DNA of 64,000 nt from Streptomyces pyxinae (GTDB taxonomy: Bacteria > Actinomycetota > Actinomycetes > Streptomycetales > Streptomycetaceae): positions 186,001-250,000 of the forward strand of contig NZ_JANUGQ010000005.1 in the NCBI RefSeq assembly GCF_024756275.1. The letters run 5' to 3'. Position 1 is the stretch's first letter. The number at the start of each line of letters is the position of its first letter. The notes below the pieces were generated by a model. That model was not told the DNA's origin. It searched no databases and worked only from the letters and a program-made list of their open reading frames with translations. Below, in pieces: positions 1-9,176 of this stretch. Both the position numbers and the translations under genes were made by a program.

Positions 1-3000
1 AACCGGAGCGGGTCCTGCGGCTGACCGCCGCCACCCCCGCCGCGCTGGCCCGGCTCCTCGACGCGGACGACAGCGCGTTGCGGGCCAGGGCGAGCGCGGA
101 CAGCGCATCCGGGACGCCGGGCGCCGGAGGAGCCGGCGGCACGGCGGGCTCCGCCCCCGGCCCGGTGCGGCTCGCCGTCGTCGCTCCCGACGCGCGGCGG
201 ATCGCGCTGGCCCGCCGCGTCGTCCCCCAGGGACGCCCCTGGCGCGGGCGGAGCGATGTGTGGTTCGCCCCGAGCCCGCTCCTCGGGCGGGCCGGCGGCG
301 GCAGGCTGGCGTTCCTCTTCCCCGGGCTCGACGCCGAGACGGCCTCCGGCGCCGACGAGGTCGCCGCCCACTACGGCCTGCGCCCGCCCGGCCCCGCGCC
401 CGCCGGCGATGTCGCCCGCCACGGCCTGGGCGTGCTCCGGGTCGCGCGCGTCCTCGACACGGCCCTGCGGGCCGAGGGCATCCACCCCGACGGCCTGGCC
501 GGGCACAGTGTCGGGGAGTGGGCGGCCATGATCTCCGGCGGGATCTTCGCCGCCGACGCGGCGGACGCCGTCCTCTCCGCCTTCGACCCGGACGCGTTCC
601 GGGTGCCCGGCGTCGTCTTCGCCGCGCTCGGCGCCTCCGCCGCGTACGCGCGGCAGGCGCTCGCGTCACACCGGGGTGTCGTCCTGTCCCACGACAACTC
701 GCCCGGCCAGTCGATGGTCTGCGGTCCCGAACCGGCGATCCTCGCCCTGCTCTCCGAGGTGCGCGCCGACGGCGTCATCTGCCAGGTGCTGCCGTTCCGT
801 TCGGGCTTCCACACCCCGATGCTCGCGCCCTACCTGGAACCCCTGGCCGCGGGCGTCCGGGAGACCGGCATCCACCCCGCGCGGACCCCCGTGTGGTCGG
901 GTACCACCGCCGGACCCTTCCCGGGGGAGCCCGCCGAGGTCCGGGCCCTGTTCGTGCGGCACCTGCTGGAGCCCGTACGGTTCAGGCAGCTGACGGAGTC
1001 GCTGTACGGGGCCGGATTCCGCGCCTTCGTACAGGTCGGCGCCGGCGGTCTCACCTCCCTGGTGGACGACACCTTGCGCGGCCGCGACCACCTCTCCGTC
1101 GTCGCTGACCACCCCCGCAACGGCGGGCTCGGCCAACTGCTGCGCGTCCGCACCGCGTTGTGGACCGAGGGGTACGAGCCGGCCCCGCGCGCCCGTACGC
1201 GCCCGGCCGCCGCACCGACCGTACGGGCACCGGAAGCGGCTCCGGCCGAGTCGACGGAGCCACCGGGGCGCGGCCCCCGTACGGCACCGGCGGGGACCGG
1301 GCCCGAGGAGCCGGCCGCACCGGTGCCCCGCAGGTCCGCCCCGGTCCGGCTCCAGTTGGGCGGCGCCCTGCTCTCCCTCGACCGGGGCCTGCGCGACACA
1401 CTCCGCACCGAACTGGCCACCGCCACCGCCGGCGCGGCCCCGCAGCCGGCCGCCTCCGCCCCGCTCGCCCGCTTCCACGACCGCCATCCGCTGGCCGCCG
1501 AGGTCGACGCCCTCCTCAGCGACACCGCCCACGCCGTCGGCGCCGTGCTCGACGCGGCCGGCCCGGGGGAGCACCGCAGCACTCTGCGGGTCTCCGTGGA
1601 GACCATGCCCTATCTGCTCGACCACTGCTTCTTCCCGCAGCGCCCCGGCTGGCCCGAACCGGCCGACCGGCACCCGGTGGTGCCCGCCACCACGGTGGTG
1701 CACCATCTCGCCGCCGCCGCCGCGCGCCGCGCCGCACCGGGCCACCAGGTGATCGCCGTGCGCGACCTGCGCCTGGAGAAGTGGGTGACCGCCCTGCCCC
1801 CGGAGGACGTGACCGTCACCGCGCGCCGCCGCCCCGACGGACAGTACGACGTCGGCTTCGGCGCCTACGCCCGCGCGGTCGTCGAGACGGCCCCCGGCTT
1901 CCCGGCCCCGCCGGGGCGAGGGGACCCCGCTCGGGAAGACGAAACGGAGGAACCCTGCGCCCTGCCCGCGCACCGGCTGTACACGGATCGCTGGATGTTC
2001 CACGGCCCCGCCTTCCAGGGCATCACCGAACTGACCGCCCTCGGCCCGCGCGGTGTGCGCGGCACCGTGACCGTGCCCGGCGCCCCCGGCGCGCTCCTCG
2101 ACAACGTCGGCCAGCTCCTCGGCTACTGGCTCATGGCCACCCACCGCACCCGTACCGTGCTCTTCCCGGTCGCCCTCCGCGAACTGCGCCTGTACGGCCC
2201 CGAGCCCGCGCCCGGCACCCGCGTGCACTGCCGGATCACCGTCACCGCCGTCACCGAGTCCACGGTCACCTGCGACGCCCGGCTCACCCTGGACGACGCC
2301 ACGGTGTGGGCCGAGATCACCGGCTGGCGCGACCGCCGCTTCGCGGCCCCCGACACCCGCCGCGACCACGGCTACCCGGAACGCCGCACCCTCTCCGAGG
2401 CCGTCCCCGAGGGCTGGTGCCTGGTCCGGGACACCTGGCCCGACCTCGCCTCCCGCGACCTCGTCATGCGCACCCACCTGGGCCACGACGAACGCGAGGC
2501 GTACGCGCGCCGCTCCCCGCGCGCCCGCGGCCCCTGGCTGCTCGGGCGCATCGCCGCCAAGGACGCGGTCCGCCACTGGCTGTGGCGGCACGGCGCGGGC
2601 GACGTGTACCCGGCCGAGCTGCGGATCCGCAACGACGCGGCGGGCCGCCCGTACGCCGAAGGGGTGCACGGCCGCGAGGTGCCGCCGCTGCGCCTGTCGC
2701 TGGCCCACCAGGGCCGCACCGCCGCCGCCCTGGTGCGGCCCGCCGGGACCGCGAGCGCCGTCGGCATCGACATCGAGGAGGTCACCGACCACCCCCTGGG
2801 GGCCGTGCGGACGGCCCTGGGGGCGCGGGAACTGGCCCTGCTCGCCGGACGCGCCGACGGCGACCCCGCGCTGTGGTTCACCCGCTTCTGGGCGGCCAAG
2901 GAGGCCGTCGCGAAGGCCGAGGGGACCGGACTGGGCGGCAGGCCCTGGGAGTTCGAGGTGACCGACGCGGCTCCCGACGCCCTCACCGTCACGGTGGGCG

Positions 3001-3098
3001 GACGCCGCCACCGTGTGCGCTGCACCCTCATCACCCACTCCGACCGGGCCCATGTCGTGGCCTGGACGGTGACACCCCCCGAGGAGAACCTCCTGTGA
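1..3098 (+). CDS. Iterative type I PKS, C-terminal part (AT-DH-PPTase), truncated by the window edge
   Basis: The frame is open from base 3 and no start is visible. The first ~25 codons look like a KS-to-AT linker, so a ketosynthase probably lies to the left. Domains: acyltransferase with the nucleophile motif GHSVGEW at 501-521; a Pro/Ala-rich linker (about 1170-1340); a hotdog dehydratase-like region (about 1580-2350, with an LDHCFF stretch at its start); and a C-terminal 4'-phosphopantetheinyl transferase with GIDIEEV (2763-2783) and WAAKEAVAK (from 2889). No ACP or KR lies inside this part; the ACP is the next gene, overlapping by 4 bp. A built-in PPTase is typical of enediyne and PUFA/heterocyst-glycolipid-like synthases. 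I infer that this protein activates its own ACP and makes a reduced or unsaturated acyl chain. Enediyne identity is not supported by the neighbours. Confidence 0.85.
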   Translation, partial: PERVLRLTAATPAALARLLDADDSALRARASADSASGTPGAGGAGGTAGSAPGPVRLAVVAPDARRIALARRVVPQGRPWRGRSDVWFAPSPLLGRAGGGRLAFLFPGLDAETASGADEVAAHYGLRPPGPAPAGDVARHGLGVLRVARVLDTALRAEGIHPDGLAGHSVGEWAAMISGGIFAADAADAVLSAFDPDAFRVPGVVFAALGASAAYARQALASHRGVVLSHDNSPGQSMVCGPEPAILALLSEVRADGVICQVLPFRSGFHTPMLAPYLEPLAAGVRETGIHPARTPVWSGTTAGPFPGEPAEVRALFVRHLLEPVRFRQLTESLYGAGFRAFVQVGAGGLTSLVDDTLRGRDHLSVVADHPRNGGLGQLLRVRTALWTEGYEPAPRARTRPAAAPTVRAPEAAPAESTEPPGRGPRTAPAGTGPEEPAAPVPRRSAPVRLQLGGALLSLDRGLRDTLRTELATATAGAAPQPAASAPLARFHDRHPLAAEVDALLSDTAHAVGAVLDAAGPGEHRSTLRVSVETMPYLLDHCFFPQRPGWPEPADRHPVVPATTVVHHLAAAAARRAAPGHQVIAVRDLRLEKWVTALPPEDVTVTARRRPDGQYDVGFGAYARAVVETAPGFPAPPGRGDPAREDETEEPCALPAHRLYTDRWMFHGPAFQGITELTALGPRGVRGTVTVPGAPGALLDNVGQLLGYWLMATHRTRTVLFPVALRELRLYGPEPAPGTRVHCRITVTAVTESTVTCDARLTLDDATVWAEITGWRDRRFAAPDTRRDHGYPERRTLSEAVPEGWCLVRDTWPDLASRDLVMRTHLGHDEREAYARRSPRARGPWLLGRIAAKDAVRHWLWRHGAGDVYPAELRIRNDAAGRPYAEGVHGREVPPLRLSLAHQGRTAAALVRPAGTASAVGIDIEEVTDHPLGAVRTALGARELALLAGRADGDPALWFTRFWAAKEAVAKAEGTGLGGRPWEFEVTDAAPDALTVTVGGRRHRVRCTLITHSDRAHVVAWTVTPPEENLL

Positions 3099-3442
3099 CC
3101 AGCACCGACCCCGTACCCGCGGGCCTCGCCAGGACGGGCGCGGCCGGGCCGCCGGACCCGGACGCCGTCCTGGCCGAGATCGGCTCGATGATCGCGCTCA
3201 TCCTCGAGGAGTACGCGGCCGGCCTTCCCGAGATCACCCGGGAGACCCGCCTCGGTGAGGACCTGGAGCTGGAGAGCATCGACCTGGTCACCCTCTCCGG
3301 GCACCTCGCGGAGCGGTACGGCGAACGTGCCAACCTCGCGCAGTTCGTGGCCGGTCTGGACCCCGACGCGATCATCGCCCTGACCGTGGGCGACCTGGTG
3401 GACCACATCGTGGCCGCCCGCACCTCCGTCGCGGGGGAGTGA
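3095..3442 (+). CDS. Stand-alone acyl carrier protein
   Basis: 115 residues from a GTG start inside a GTGA overlap with the PKS stop, so translation is probably coupled. Residues about 22-110 have the ACP four-helix pattern. The likely phosphopantetheine site is Ser61 in LELESIDLVTL, where the common DSL is replaced by ESI as in many fatty-acid and type II ACPs. The N-terminal ~20 residues are a flexible Pro/Ala extension. It lies between the PKS, which carries a PPTase domain, and a hydrolase, so it is the probable carrier of the chain built by that PKS. Confidence 0.88.
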   Translation: MTSTDPVPAGLARTGAAGPPDPDAVLAEIGSMIALILEEYAAGLPEITRETRLGEDLELESIDLVTLSGHLAERYGERANLAQFVAGLDPDAIIALTVGDLVDHIVAARTSVAGE

Positions 3443-3445
3443 GCG

Positions 3446-4372
3446 ATGGCGATGGTCCGCGCCGGCGGCCTCCGGCACCACGTCGAGCGCCTCGCCCCCG
3501 AGGGCGTGTCGCGCCGGCCGCCCGTCGTCGTGTTTCTGCACGGCGCCTTCATCGACACCCTGGCCAGCTTCTACTTCACGCTCGCCCCGGCGTTCGCCGC
3601 CCACGGCCGCGCGACGGTGATGTACGACCTGCGCGGCCACGGCCGCACCGAACGCCCCGGGTCCGGCTACCGCGTCGAGGACTTCACCACCGACCTGGTC
3701 GCCCTGCTCGACGCCCTCGGCCTCACCGAACCCGTCCATCTGGTGGGCAACTCGTTCGGCGGCACTCTCGCCTTCGACTTCGCCGTCCACCACCCGGACC
3801 GGGTGGCCAGTGTGACGGCCGTCGAAGCCTGCCCGGTGAATCCCGGCTGGGCCGACGCCATGGCCGGGGCGCTGCACCGGGCCACCGAGACCCTGCCCGA
3901 GGACCAGGCGCTCGCCTGGTTCACCGAGCAGTACGGCACGGTGTCGTCGACCCGCACCGGCGATCCGGCCCACGACGCCCGCATCGCCCGCCTCGGCCGC
4001 AACGCGGGCCGTCTCATCAAGGCGACCACCATCGCCCGGGACCTTCCCCGCAGCCGCCGGCCGCCGGCCCACCGGCTCGCCTCGCTCGCCTGCCCGGTGC
4101 TGCTCATCAACGGCGAACACGGGCTGGTGGCCGCCGAGGCCGCGTATCTCACCACCGCGCTGCCGCGCTGCCGCCGGGTCGTCGTCCCCGGCCACAAGCA
4201 CTCGGTCCTCGTGGAGGCGCCCGCCGAGGTGAGCCGGGTGACGCTGGCCTGGTTGGACGAGCACGCCCCGGCCCGGCCTGCGGCCGGAGCACCGGACGCG
4301 GCCCTCGCCCGGCTCGCGCCGGGGGCGTCCGGTGTGCGGCCGGCCCGCCCGGCGACGGGGAGCGGCCGATGA
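3446..4372 (+). CDS. Alpha/beta hydrolase
   Basis: 308 residues, starting 3 bp after the ACP stop. An HGAF oxyanion-hole segment sits near residue 33. The nucleophile elbow is GNSFGG with Ser103. An NGEHG strand end near residue 220 may hold the acidic residue, and PGHKHSV (His250 or His252) gives the catalytic histidine. There is no signal peptide, so it is cytoplasmic. In this position it could act as a type II thioesterase or release the acyl chain from the ACP; a C-C hydrolase or esterase role cannot be excluded. The C-terminal ~35 residues are Ala/Pro/Arg-rich and poorly structured. Its stop overlaps the next start (ATGA). Confidence 0.85.
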   Translation: MAMVRAGGLRHHVERLAPEGVSRRPPVVVFLHGAFIDTLASFYFTLAPAFAAHGRATVMYDLRGHGRTERPGSGYRVEDFTTDLVALLDALGLTEPVHLVGNSFGGTLAFDFAVHHPDRVASVTAVEACPVNPGWADAMAGALHRATETLPEDQALAWFTEQYGTVSSTRTGDPAHDARIARLGRNAGRLIKATTIARDLPRSRRPPAHRLASLACPVLLINGEHGLVAAEAAYLTTALPRCRRVVVPGHKHSVLVEAPAEVSRVTLAWLDEHAPARPAAGAPDAALARLAPGASGVRPARPATGSGR

Positions 4373-5586
4373 GCCGTTGTCTGTTCGTGGTGCCGCCGCT
4401 CAGCGGCCACATCAACCCCGCCGCCGAGGTCGCCGCCGAACTCGCCGCCCGGGGCCACACCGTGGCCTGGGCGGGCCGCCCCGGCATCATCGGCCGCCTC
4501 GTCGGGGAGGAGGCGGAGGTCTATGTGTGCGCGGGCCCCGACGGCCTGGAGGGCCGGCCCCCGGGCCTGCGCGGGGTCGCCGCCCTGCAGTTCCTGTGGC
4601 AGGAGTTCTTCGTCCCACTGGCCGACGCCATGGCGCCGGGTGTCGCCGCCGCCATCGACCACTTCCGGCCCGATGTGGTCGTCAGCGACCAGCAGACCCT
4701 GGCCGGCGCCCTCGTCGCCGAGCGGCTCGGCGTCCCGTACGCCACCTCGGCCACCACCTCCGCCGAACTCACCGGCAGCCTCGCCGGGATGCCCTCCGTG
4801 GCGGCCTGGCTCACCGGTCTGCTCGCCGCGCTGCGCGCCCGCATCGGAGACCCCGCCGCCACGGGGGACCCGCGCTTCTCCCCGCGTCTGACGCTGGCCT
4901 TCACCACGCCCGAATTCCTCGGGCCCGTACAGCGCCCGCCGGAGGGCGTCCGGTTCGTCGGCCCCGCGCTGCCGGGCCGGCCCGCGTACGGTGACTTCCC
5001 CTGGGAGTGGCTCGGCCGCCGCCCGGGCGCGGCCCTGGTCCTGGTGACCCTCGGCACCGTCAACCGGGACGCCGGGGCCCGCTTCCTGGCCGAGACCGCC
5101 GCCGCGCTGCGCGAACGCTCCGACCGGCTGCGCGCCGTCGTCGCGGACCCGGGCGGAGCGCTGGCCGGCACCGACACCGGCCCCACCGTGCTCATACGGT
5201 CCTTCGTCCCGCAGCGCGCCCTGCTCCAGCACGTCTCCGCGGTGATCTGCCACGCCGGCCACAACACCGTCACCGAGTCGCTCTGGCACGGCATCCCGCT
5301 GGTCGTCGCGCCCATCCGGGACGACCAGCCCGTCGTCGCCCAGCAGGTGGTCGACGCGGGCGCCGGCGTACGGCTGCGCTTCGGCCGCGCCGACCGGGCC
5401 CACATCGGCGCCGCGCTCGACACCGTCCTCACCGAACCGCGTTACCACGAGGCCGCCCGCCGCATCGGGACGTCCTTCCACCGCGCCGGAGGAGCCGGCG
5501 CCGCCGCCACCCACCTCGAAGAGCTGGCCGGACACCCGACGGCACAGCGGGACCAGGGAGAGGGAACAGCCCATGGCAGCCCATAG
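4369..5586 (+). CDS. GT1-family (MGT/UGT-like) glycosyltransferase
   Basis: 405 residues from the ATG of the ATGA overlap. The N-terminus has the GT-B acceptor-domain signature PLSGHINPA. The C-terminal nucleotide-sugar site is HAGHNTVTESLWHGIP (from 5251) followed by DDQPVVAQQV, typical of macrolide/UGT-type glycosyltransferases. It should transfer an activated sugar to a small hydrophobic acceptor. With the PKS, ACP and hydrolase upstream and the methyltransferase overlapping downstream, the simplest reading is glycosylation of the polyketide or lipid product. No sugar-biosynthesis genes are in the window, so a common NDP-hexose is likely, or such genes lie to the left. Confidence 0.88.
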   Translation: MSRCLFVVPPLSGHINPAAEVAAELAARGHTVAWAGRPGIIGRLVGEEAEVYVCAGPDGLEGRPPGLRGVAALQFLWQEFFVPLADAMAPGVAAAIDHFRPDVVVSDQQTLAGALVAERLGVPYATSATTSAELTGSLAGMPSVAAWLTGLLAALRARIGDPAATGDPRFSPRLTLAFTTPEFLGPVQRPPEGVRFVGPALPGRPAYGDFPWEWLGRRPGAALVLVTLGTVNRDAGARFLAETAAALRERSDRLRAVVADPGGALAGTDTGPTVLIRSFVPQRALLQHVSAVICHAGHNTVTESLWHGIPLVVAPIRDDQPVVAQQVVDAGAGVRLRFGRADRAHIGAALDTVLTEPRYHEAARRIGTSFHRAGGAGAAATHLEELAGHPTAQRDQGEGTAHGSP

Positions 5587-6634
5587 CGAACAGATCGCCA
5601 GACTCCGCACCAGCTACCAGGAGGAACTGGCCGACGGCACCGACCGGTTCTTCCTGCCCCGCCGCACCGGCTGCCCCTGGTGCCTCGGCCCCGAGCTGCG
5701 GGTGAAGCTGCGCACGGTCGACCAGGTGCAGCGCAAGCCCGGCCGGTTCGTCCTGGACGAGTGCGTGTCCTGCGGCCATGTCTTCCAGAACCCGCGGCTC
5801 AGCCAGGAGGGCCTGGACTTCTACTACCGTGACTTCTACGACGGCCTCGGTGCCGAGACCACGGCCAGGATGTTCGAAGGCCGGGGCAGCGTACGGCGGT
5901 TCCAGCACAGTGTGCGCGCCCTGCTGCCGCATATCCGGCCGCACCGCTGGCTCGACGTCGGCACCGCACACGGCCACTTTCCGGCCAGCGCGAAGAAGTT
6001 GCTGCCCCAGACCCGCTTCGACGGCCTGGACATGGGCGAGAGCGTGCTGCTGGCCGAGCGGCAGGGCCGTATCACCGAGGCCCACCAGGGCCAGCTCACC
6101 GAACTGGCCGACACCATGGCGGACCGGTACGACACGGTCAGCATGTTCCACTACCTGGAGCACACCCTCGACCCGCACAGCGAACTCGCCGCCGCCCGCA
6201 CGGCGCTGCGCCCCGGCGGGCATCTCCTCATCGAGGTGCCGGATCCCGAGTCCCTCTCCGGTCGGCTCCTGGGCAACCTCTGGATGCCGTGGTTCCAGCC
6301 CCAGCACCTCAACTTCATCCCGCTGTCCAACCTCTGTGACCGGCTCACCGGCCTCGGCTTCACCGTCGTGGCCGCCGAACGCACCGACGCCCACATCCCC
6401 GTCGACCTGGTCTGCGCCACGTGGTTCCTGCTCGGCCGCGTCCTGCCGCCCGACGACGTGCCCTGGGCGAACCGCCCCGGCCGGGCGGCACGCGCCGCCC
6501 GCTGGGCCCTGGTGTGGGCGGCGGTCCCCTTCCTGCTCGCCGCGTACGGCGCCGACCTGCTGCTGAACCCCCTGCTGCGGCGCAGCCGCTTCTCCAACGC
6601 CTACCGGGTCATCGCCCGCCGCGACACCCACTGA
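5573..6634 (+). CDS. Class I SAM-dependent methyltransferase with N-terminal zinc-ribbon-like cysteines
   Basis: 353 residues, overlapping the glycosyltransferase by 14 bp, preceded by a GGGAGAGGG-like ribosome site. Two cysteine pairs, CPWC (34-37) and CVSC (64-67), suggest a small zinc-binding domain, as in C-methyltransferases acting on sugars. The Rossmann SAM site reads LDVGTAHG, with post-I strand FDGLDMG and the YDTVSMFHYLEH segment. The C-terminus has a hydrophobic helix (about 300-325) that could associate with membrane. It is last in the co-oriented run and probably methylates the sugar or the aglycone; which one cannot be told from sequence. Confidence 0.82.
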   Translation: MAAHSEQIARLRTSYQEELADGTDRFFLPRRTGCPWCLGPELRVKLRTVDQVQRKPGRFVLDECVSCGHVFQNPRLSQEGLDFYYRDFYDGLGAETTARMFEGRGSVRRFQHSVRALLPHIRPHRWLDVGTAHGHFPASAKKLLPQTRFDGLDMGESVLLAERQGRITEAHQGQLTELADTMADRYDTVSMFHYLEHTLDPHSELAAARTALRPGGHLLIEVPDPESLSGRLLGNLWMPWFQPQHLNFIPLSNLCDRLTGLGFTVVAAERTDAHIPVDLVCATWFLLGRVLPPDDVPWANRPGRAARAARWALVWAAVPFLLAAYGADLLLNPLLRRSRFSNAYRVIARRDTH

Positions 6635-6784
6635 CACCCACGGACACCCCGGCGGCGGTCCCACCGCTCCGGGGCCCTGGCCCCGGTCCACGGCACCGGG
6701 GCCACCGGCGTCCGGCCCCCGAAACCCACACATCCCCCACCCGCCGGCCTCCGCGCCCCACCGAGGCCGGCCCAGGAGTGCACC

Positions 6785-8200
6785 GTGAAACCCACCGCGA
6801 AGCCCACCCAGGACCGGCACCCGGACCCGGCCTCACCGTCCGACGACGGTCCCGCCGCGCCCGTACCCCGCCGCTCGCCCCGGCACGCGGCCCCGGCGAA
6901 GCCCCGGCGGCTCCGGCCCCGGGTGTGCCGCCGGATCCGCCGGGCCGCCGTGGCGGCCGCCGCCGTCACCCTGCTCACGGCCTCGCAGGCGCCCGGCGAG
7001 GTGCGCCCCCGGGACCAGGACGGGACGGACCGGGCCCCCGGTCTCGCCACGGACGGCTCCGGTGACCCCGGGGCCGCCGGGGCACTCGGGCGGCGGCCGG
7101 CACCCGGCTCCCGGGCGCCGGGCCAGAGCGACGGTTCCTACCACACCGAACTTCCGCCGCTGACGGCCGCCGCCGGTCCGGCCGCACCGAGGTACGCCGC
7201 CGAGGTACGCCTCCAGTCCGGTCTGCCCGCCACGGTGCTCGCCGCCTACCGGAGGGCCGAGGCGTCCGTGCGCCGCACCGACCCCGGCTGCCGGCTGCCC
7301 TGGCAACTGCTCGCCGCCATCGGCAAGGTGGAGTCCGGCCACGCGGGTGGCGGGGCGGTGACGGCCGACGGCACCACCCGGGGCCGGATCCTCGGCCCGG
7401 TCCTGAACGGCGGCGGCTTCGCCGTCATCACGGACACCGACCACGGCGTGTTCGACGGCGACGCCCGGTACGACCGAGCCGTGGGCCCGATGCAGTTCAT
7501 CCCGTCGACCTGGGCGAGTTGGGGAGCGGACGGCAACGGCGACGGTCGCGCGGACCCGGACAATGTGTTCGACGCCGCCCTGGCGGCCGGCCGCTATCTG
7601 TGCGCCGGCGGCCGTGATCTGGGGCTGGCGGGCCCGCTGGACCAGGCCGTGCTCAGCTACAACCACTCCGCCGAGTATCTGAGGACCGTCCGCCACTGGC
7701 TGGCGTTCTACCGCACCGGAGTGCACGGCGTGCCCGACGGACACGGCCCCGTCCCGCACAGCCCCGGCGCCGGCGGGGACACTCCCGCCACCCGGCCCGC
7801 CGACCCGGGCGGCGTCGTCATCGGCCCGGCTCCCGGCGGCGGCCGTCCGAGCCACCCCGGACGCCCCGGAAAACCGGCAGGCCCCCGCCCCACCAGCCGG
7901 CCGCACCCCACCAACAGCCCCCGGCCGCCCACCGGTTCCCGGCCCTCCACCAGTCCCCGCCCGTCCACCGGCCCCCGTCCCACGACCAGTCCCCGTCCCA
8001 CGGAGTCACCCTCCGCGCCCGGCAGTCCCGGCCCGTCCACGACCCCGGGCACTCCGAGCCCCACCGACTCCACCGGACCCACGGACCCGGGCACCCCCTC
8101 CACCACCCCGCCGGGCAGCCCGGACGCCACCCCCACCGGCTCCCCGTCACCGACGGCGAGCGGCGCGCCGGGCGGCGGACCGGACCGGAACACGCCCTGA
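6785..8200 (+). CDS. Lytic murein transglycosylase with long Pro/Ser/Thr tail
   Basis: 471 residues from a GTG 7 nt after AGGAG. After a basic, disordered N-terminus comes a hydrophobic segment (about residues 57-72), a signal anchor or uncleaved signal peptide. The catalytic module (about 140-310) has the SLT/MltB hallmarks: AIGKVESGH with the catalytic Glu, VGPMQFIPSTW, DGNGDG (calcium-site-like) and LSYNHS. The last ~140 residues are low complexity with repeated PRPTxSPRP-type units, likely wall-spanning or glycosylated. It cleaves peptidoglycan glycan strands outside the membrane. It is separated by 150 bp from the methyltransferase and is convergent with the LysR gene; it is probably not part of either cluster. 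Confidence 0.88.
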   Translation: MKPTAKPTQDRHPDPASPSDDGPAAPVPRRSPRHAAPAKPRRLRPRVCRRIRRAAVAAAAVTLLTASQAPGEVRPRDQDGTDRAPGLATDGSGDPGAAGALGRRPAPGSRAPGQSDGSYHTELPPLTAAAGPAAPRYAAEVRLQSGLPATVLAAYRRAEASVRRTDPGCRLPWQLLAAIGKVESGHAGGGAVTADGTTRGRILGPVLNGGGFAVITDTDHGVFDGDARYDRAVGPMQFIPSTWASWGADGNGDGRADPDNVFDAALAAGRYLCAGGRDLGLAGPLDQAVLSYNHSAEYLRTVRHWLAFYRTGVHGVPDGHGPVPHSPGAGGDTPATRPADPGGVVIGPAPGGGRPSHPGRPGKPAGPRPTSRPHPTNSPRPPTGSRPSTSPRPSTGPRPTTSPRPTESPSAPGSPGPSTTPGTPSPTDSTGPTDPGTPSTTPPGSPDATPTGSPSPTASGAPGGGPDRNTP

Positions 8201-8255
8201 CGGCGCGGCCGGTACCCCCGGTTCACGGCCGGCGGCCCGACAACCCCCATGGGGC

Positions 8256-9176
8256 TCACGGGGCGTACCGGTACAGCACTTCGAGAAACGCGGTGGCGGC
8301 CGGGGTCGGCCGCCTGCTGTCGTGCAGCGCGCGGATGTGCCGCACCGCCCGGTGGTCCGCCAGCCGCAGCGCGTGCGCGCCGTACGGCAGGGCGGTGCCG
8401 GACCGCGTCCCGGGTGAGTCGGCCCCGAAGACGGAGGAGCGGGGGACCACCGTCACACCGATGCCCCGCGCGGCCAGCCGGATCATGTCCTGGATCTGCC
8501 CCACCTGGAGGGTCCGGCCGGGCTCCACTCCCGCCCGGGTGAAGGCGGCCTCCACCTGATGGCGCAGCCCGGACCCCTCGGTGAACTGGATCAACCGGTG
8601 CCCCCTCGGCAGGTCGTCGAGACCGACCACGGGCCGCCTGGCCAGGACATGGCCGGGCGGCACGACCAGGACCAGCGGGTCGCGGGCCAGCACCCGGTGG
8701 TCGAGCCCGTCCGGCACCTGCCGCGGTTCGAGCGCGACGACGGCCACATCGAGGTCCCCGGCCAGGACGGCGCCGGCCATCTCCCCGCCGGGGGCATGGG
8801 TCACCTGGAGCTCGATGCCGGGGTGCCGCGTCTGGTACTCGGCCATGGTCTCCGCGAGATCGACCGGCGAGGCGCTGAGCTGGAGGAGCCCCAGGCGCAA
8901 CCGCCCGCGCCGCAGCCCGGACAGGGCGTCCAGCGCGGTCCGGGCGTCGTCGACGTCCGCGAGCACGCGCCGGGCGTGGAGCTGGAGCAGTTTGCCGGCC
9001 TCGGTCAGCCGTACCGAGCGAGTGGTCCGGCTGAACAACCGGGCGCCGACGTCCCGCTCCAGGCGGGCGATCTGCTGGCTGATCGCGGACTGGGCTATGT
9101 GGCATCTCGCCGCCGCCTGGGAGAAGTTGCGCGTCTCGGCCACGGCCAGGAAGTACTTCAGCCGACGTAACTCCAC
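8256..9176 (-). CDS. LysR-family transcriptional regulator with a TTA codon
   Basis: 306 residues. The GTG at 9176 is chosen because GAGG lies 5 nt upstream and it gives the family-typical start ELRRLKYFLAVAE; a GTG two codons upstream is the alternative. A winged HTH covers residues 1-60 (SQAAARCHIAQSAISQQI) and an effector-binding domain follows (about 90-300). Codon 3 is TTA (complement of 9168-9170), so translation should depend on the bldA leucyl-tRNA. It diverges from the NRPS genes across a 1.1-kb control region and is the likely pathway regulator, though the target is inferred from position only. Confidence 0.9.
   Translation of the reverse strand: MELRRLKYFLAVAETRNFSQAAARCHIAQSAISQQIARLERDVGARLFSRTTRSVRLTEAGKLLQLHARRVLADVDDARTALDALSGLRRGRLRLGLLQLSASPVDLAETMAEYQTRHPGIELQVTHAPGGEMAGAVLAGDLDVAVVALEPRQVPDGLDHRVLARDPLVLVVPPGHVLARRPVVGLDDLPRGHRLIQFTEGSGLRHQVEAAFTRAGVEPGRTLQVGQIQDMIRLAARGIGVTVVPRSSVFGADSPGTRSGTALPYGAHALRLADHRAVRHIRALHDSRRPTPAATAFLEVLYRYAP

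Noticed and set aside
666..3053. Very long open frame on the minus strand opposite the PKS gene
   Set aside because: Gly/Ala/Val-rich composition without any domain, mirror of the high third-position GC of the real gene; the same applies to long antisense frames opposite the NRPS genes (10056-13535 and 13504-20808).
1..6634. Enediyne biosynthetic cluster
   Set aside because: PPTase and DH domains fit, but the ACP is separate and none of the usual enediyne companion genes is seen in the visible part; the left side is missing.
8201..8255. Terminator between the transglycosylase and LysR genes
   Set aside because: Only very short dyads such as CCCCATGGGG; not enough for a stem I would defend.
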